A stretch of DNA of 5,438 bases from Bacillota bacterium. GTDB lineage: Bacteria > Bacillota > Clostridia > Lachnospirales > Lachnospiraceae. Made by a program: the position numbers and the translations under genes. A model generated the notes under the pieces. That model made no database searches, had not been told where the DNA came from, and saw only the letters and a list, made by a program, of their open reading frames with translations. Positions 5,430-5,438 of the stretch are shown one piece after another (the stretch's first letter is position 1; each line of letters starts with the position of its first letter). The stretch is taken from the NCBI GenBank assembly GCA_023435645.1, contig JAEYRK010000103.1, positions 1-5,438 on the forward strand, in the 5' to 3' direction.

Positions 5430-5438
5430 TTATCTTCA

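Overview
The window looks like chromosomal DNA from a low-to-mid GC Firmicute, most likely a Clostridia/Lachnospiraceae-type bacterium. The grounds are strong AGGAGG-type ribosome binding sites, AT-rich intergenic DNA, a Gram-positive style signal peptide on a Big_2-domain protein, and compact intrinsic terminators. No rRNA, tRNA, CRISPR array, transposase or phage structural gene was found. The left third is visibly more AT-rich than the isomerase gene at the right end.

Layout. (1) Positions 2-484 (+) hold the 3' end of an unrecognised gene that reads as one protein only if two single-base frameshifts, both in T4 runs, are corrected. (2) Positions 519-1115 (+) encode a secreted protein with a bacterial Ig-like (Big_2) domain and a second beta-rich domain. 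(3) A perfect 11-bp hairpin (1339-1364) separates it from a convergent small gene (1368-1643, -) for a 91-aa protein with one C-terminal membrane helix. (4) Divergent from that gene, 1817-2788 (+) encodes a membrane-anchored alpha/beta hydrolase with a full Ser-Asp-His triad. (5) Convergent with the hydrolase is a 57-aa helical protein (2904-3077, -). Upstream of it lie a 91-bp imperfect inverted repeat (3127-3217) and a doubtful 66-aa reading frame (3232-3432, -). (6) On the right, 3862-5337 (-) encodes a 491-aa sugar isomerase of the L-fucose/L-arabinose isomerase family. Its 3' side carries a degenerate 16-bp tandem repeat array (3701-3815) and then a strong terminator (3619-3638). Its 5' side carries a good ribosome binding site and a pair of inverted 10-bp near-palindromes.

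The genes do not form one operon. Most are single-gene units arranged convergently or divergently, which suggests an ordinary accessory stretch and not a dedicated multi-gene system. The isomerase probably belongs to a carbohydrate-use locus that continues to the right of the window. The hydrolase, the Big_2 protein and the small membrane protein all point to the cell envelope, but nothing here links them functionally. I see no convincing undescribed multi-component system. The points most worth a second look are the doubly frameshifted gene, the 16-bp repeat array in the isomerase 3' region, the 91-bp hairpin element, and the small unannotated genes.
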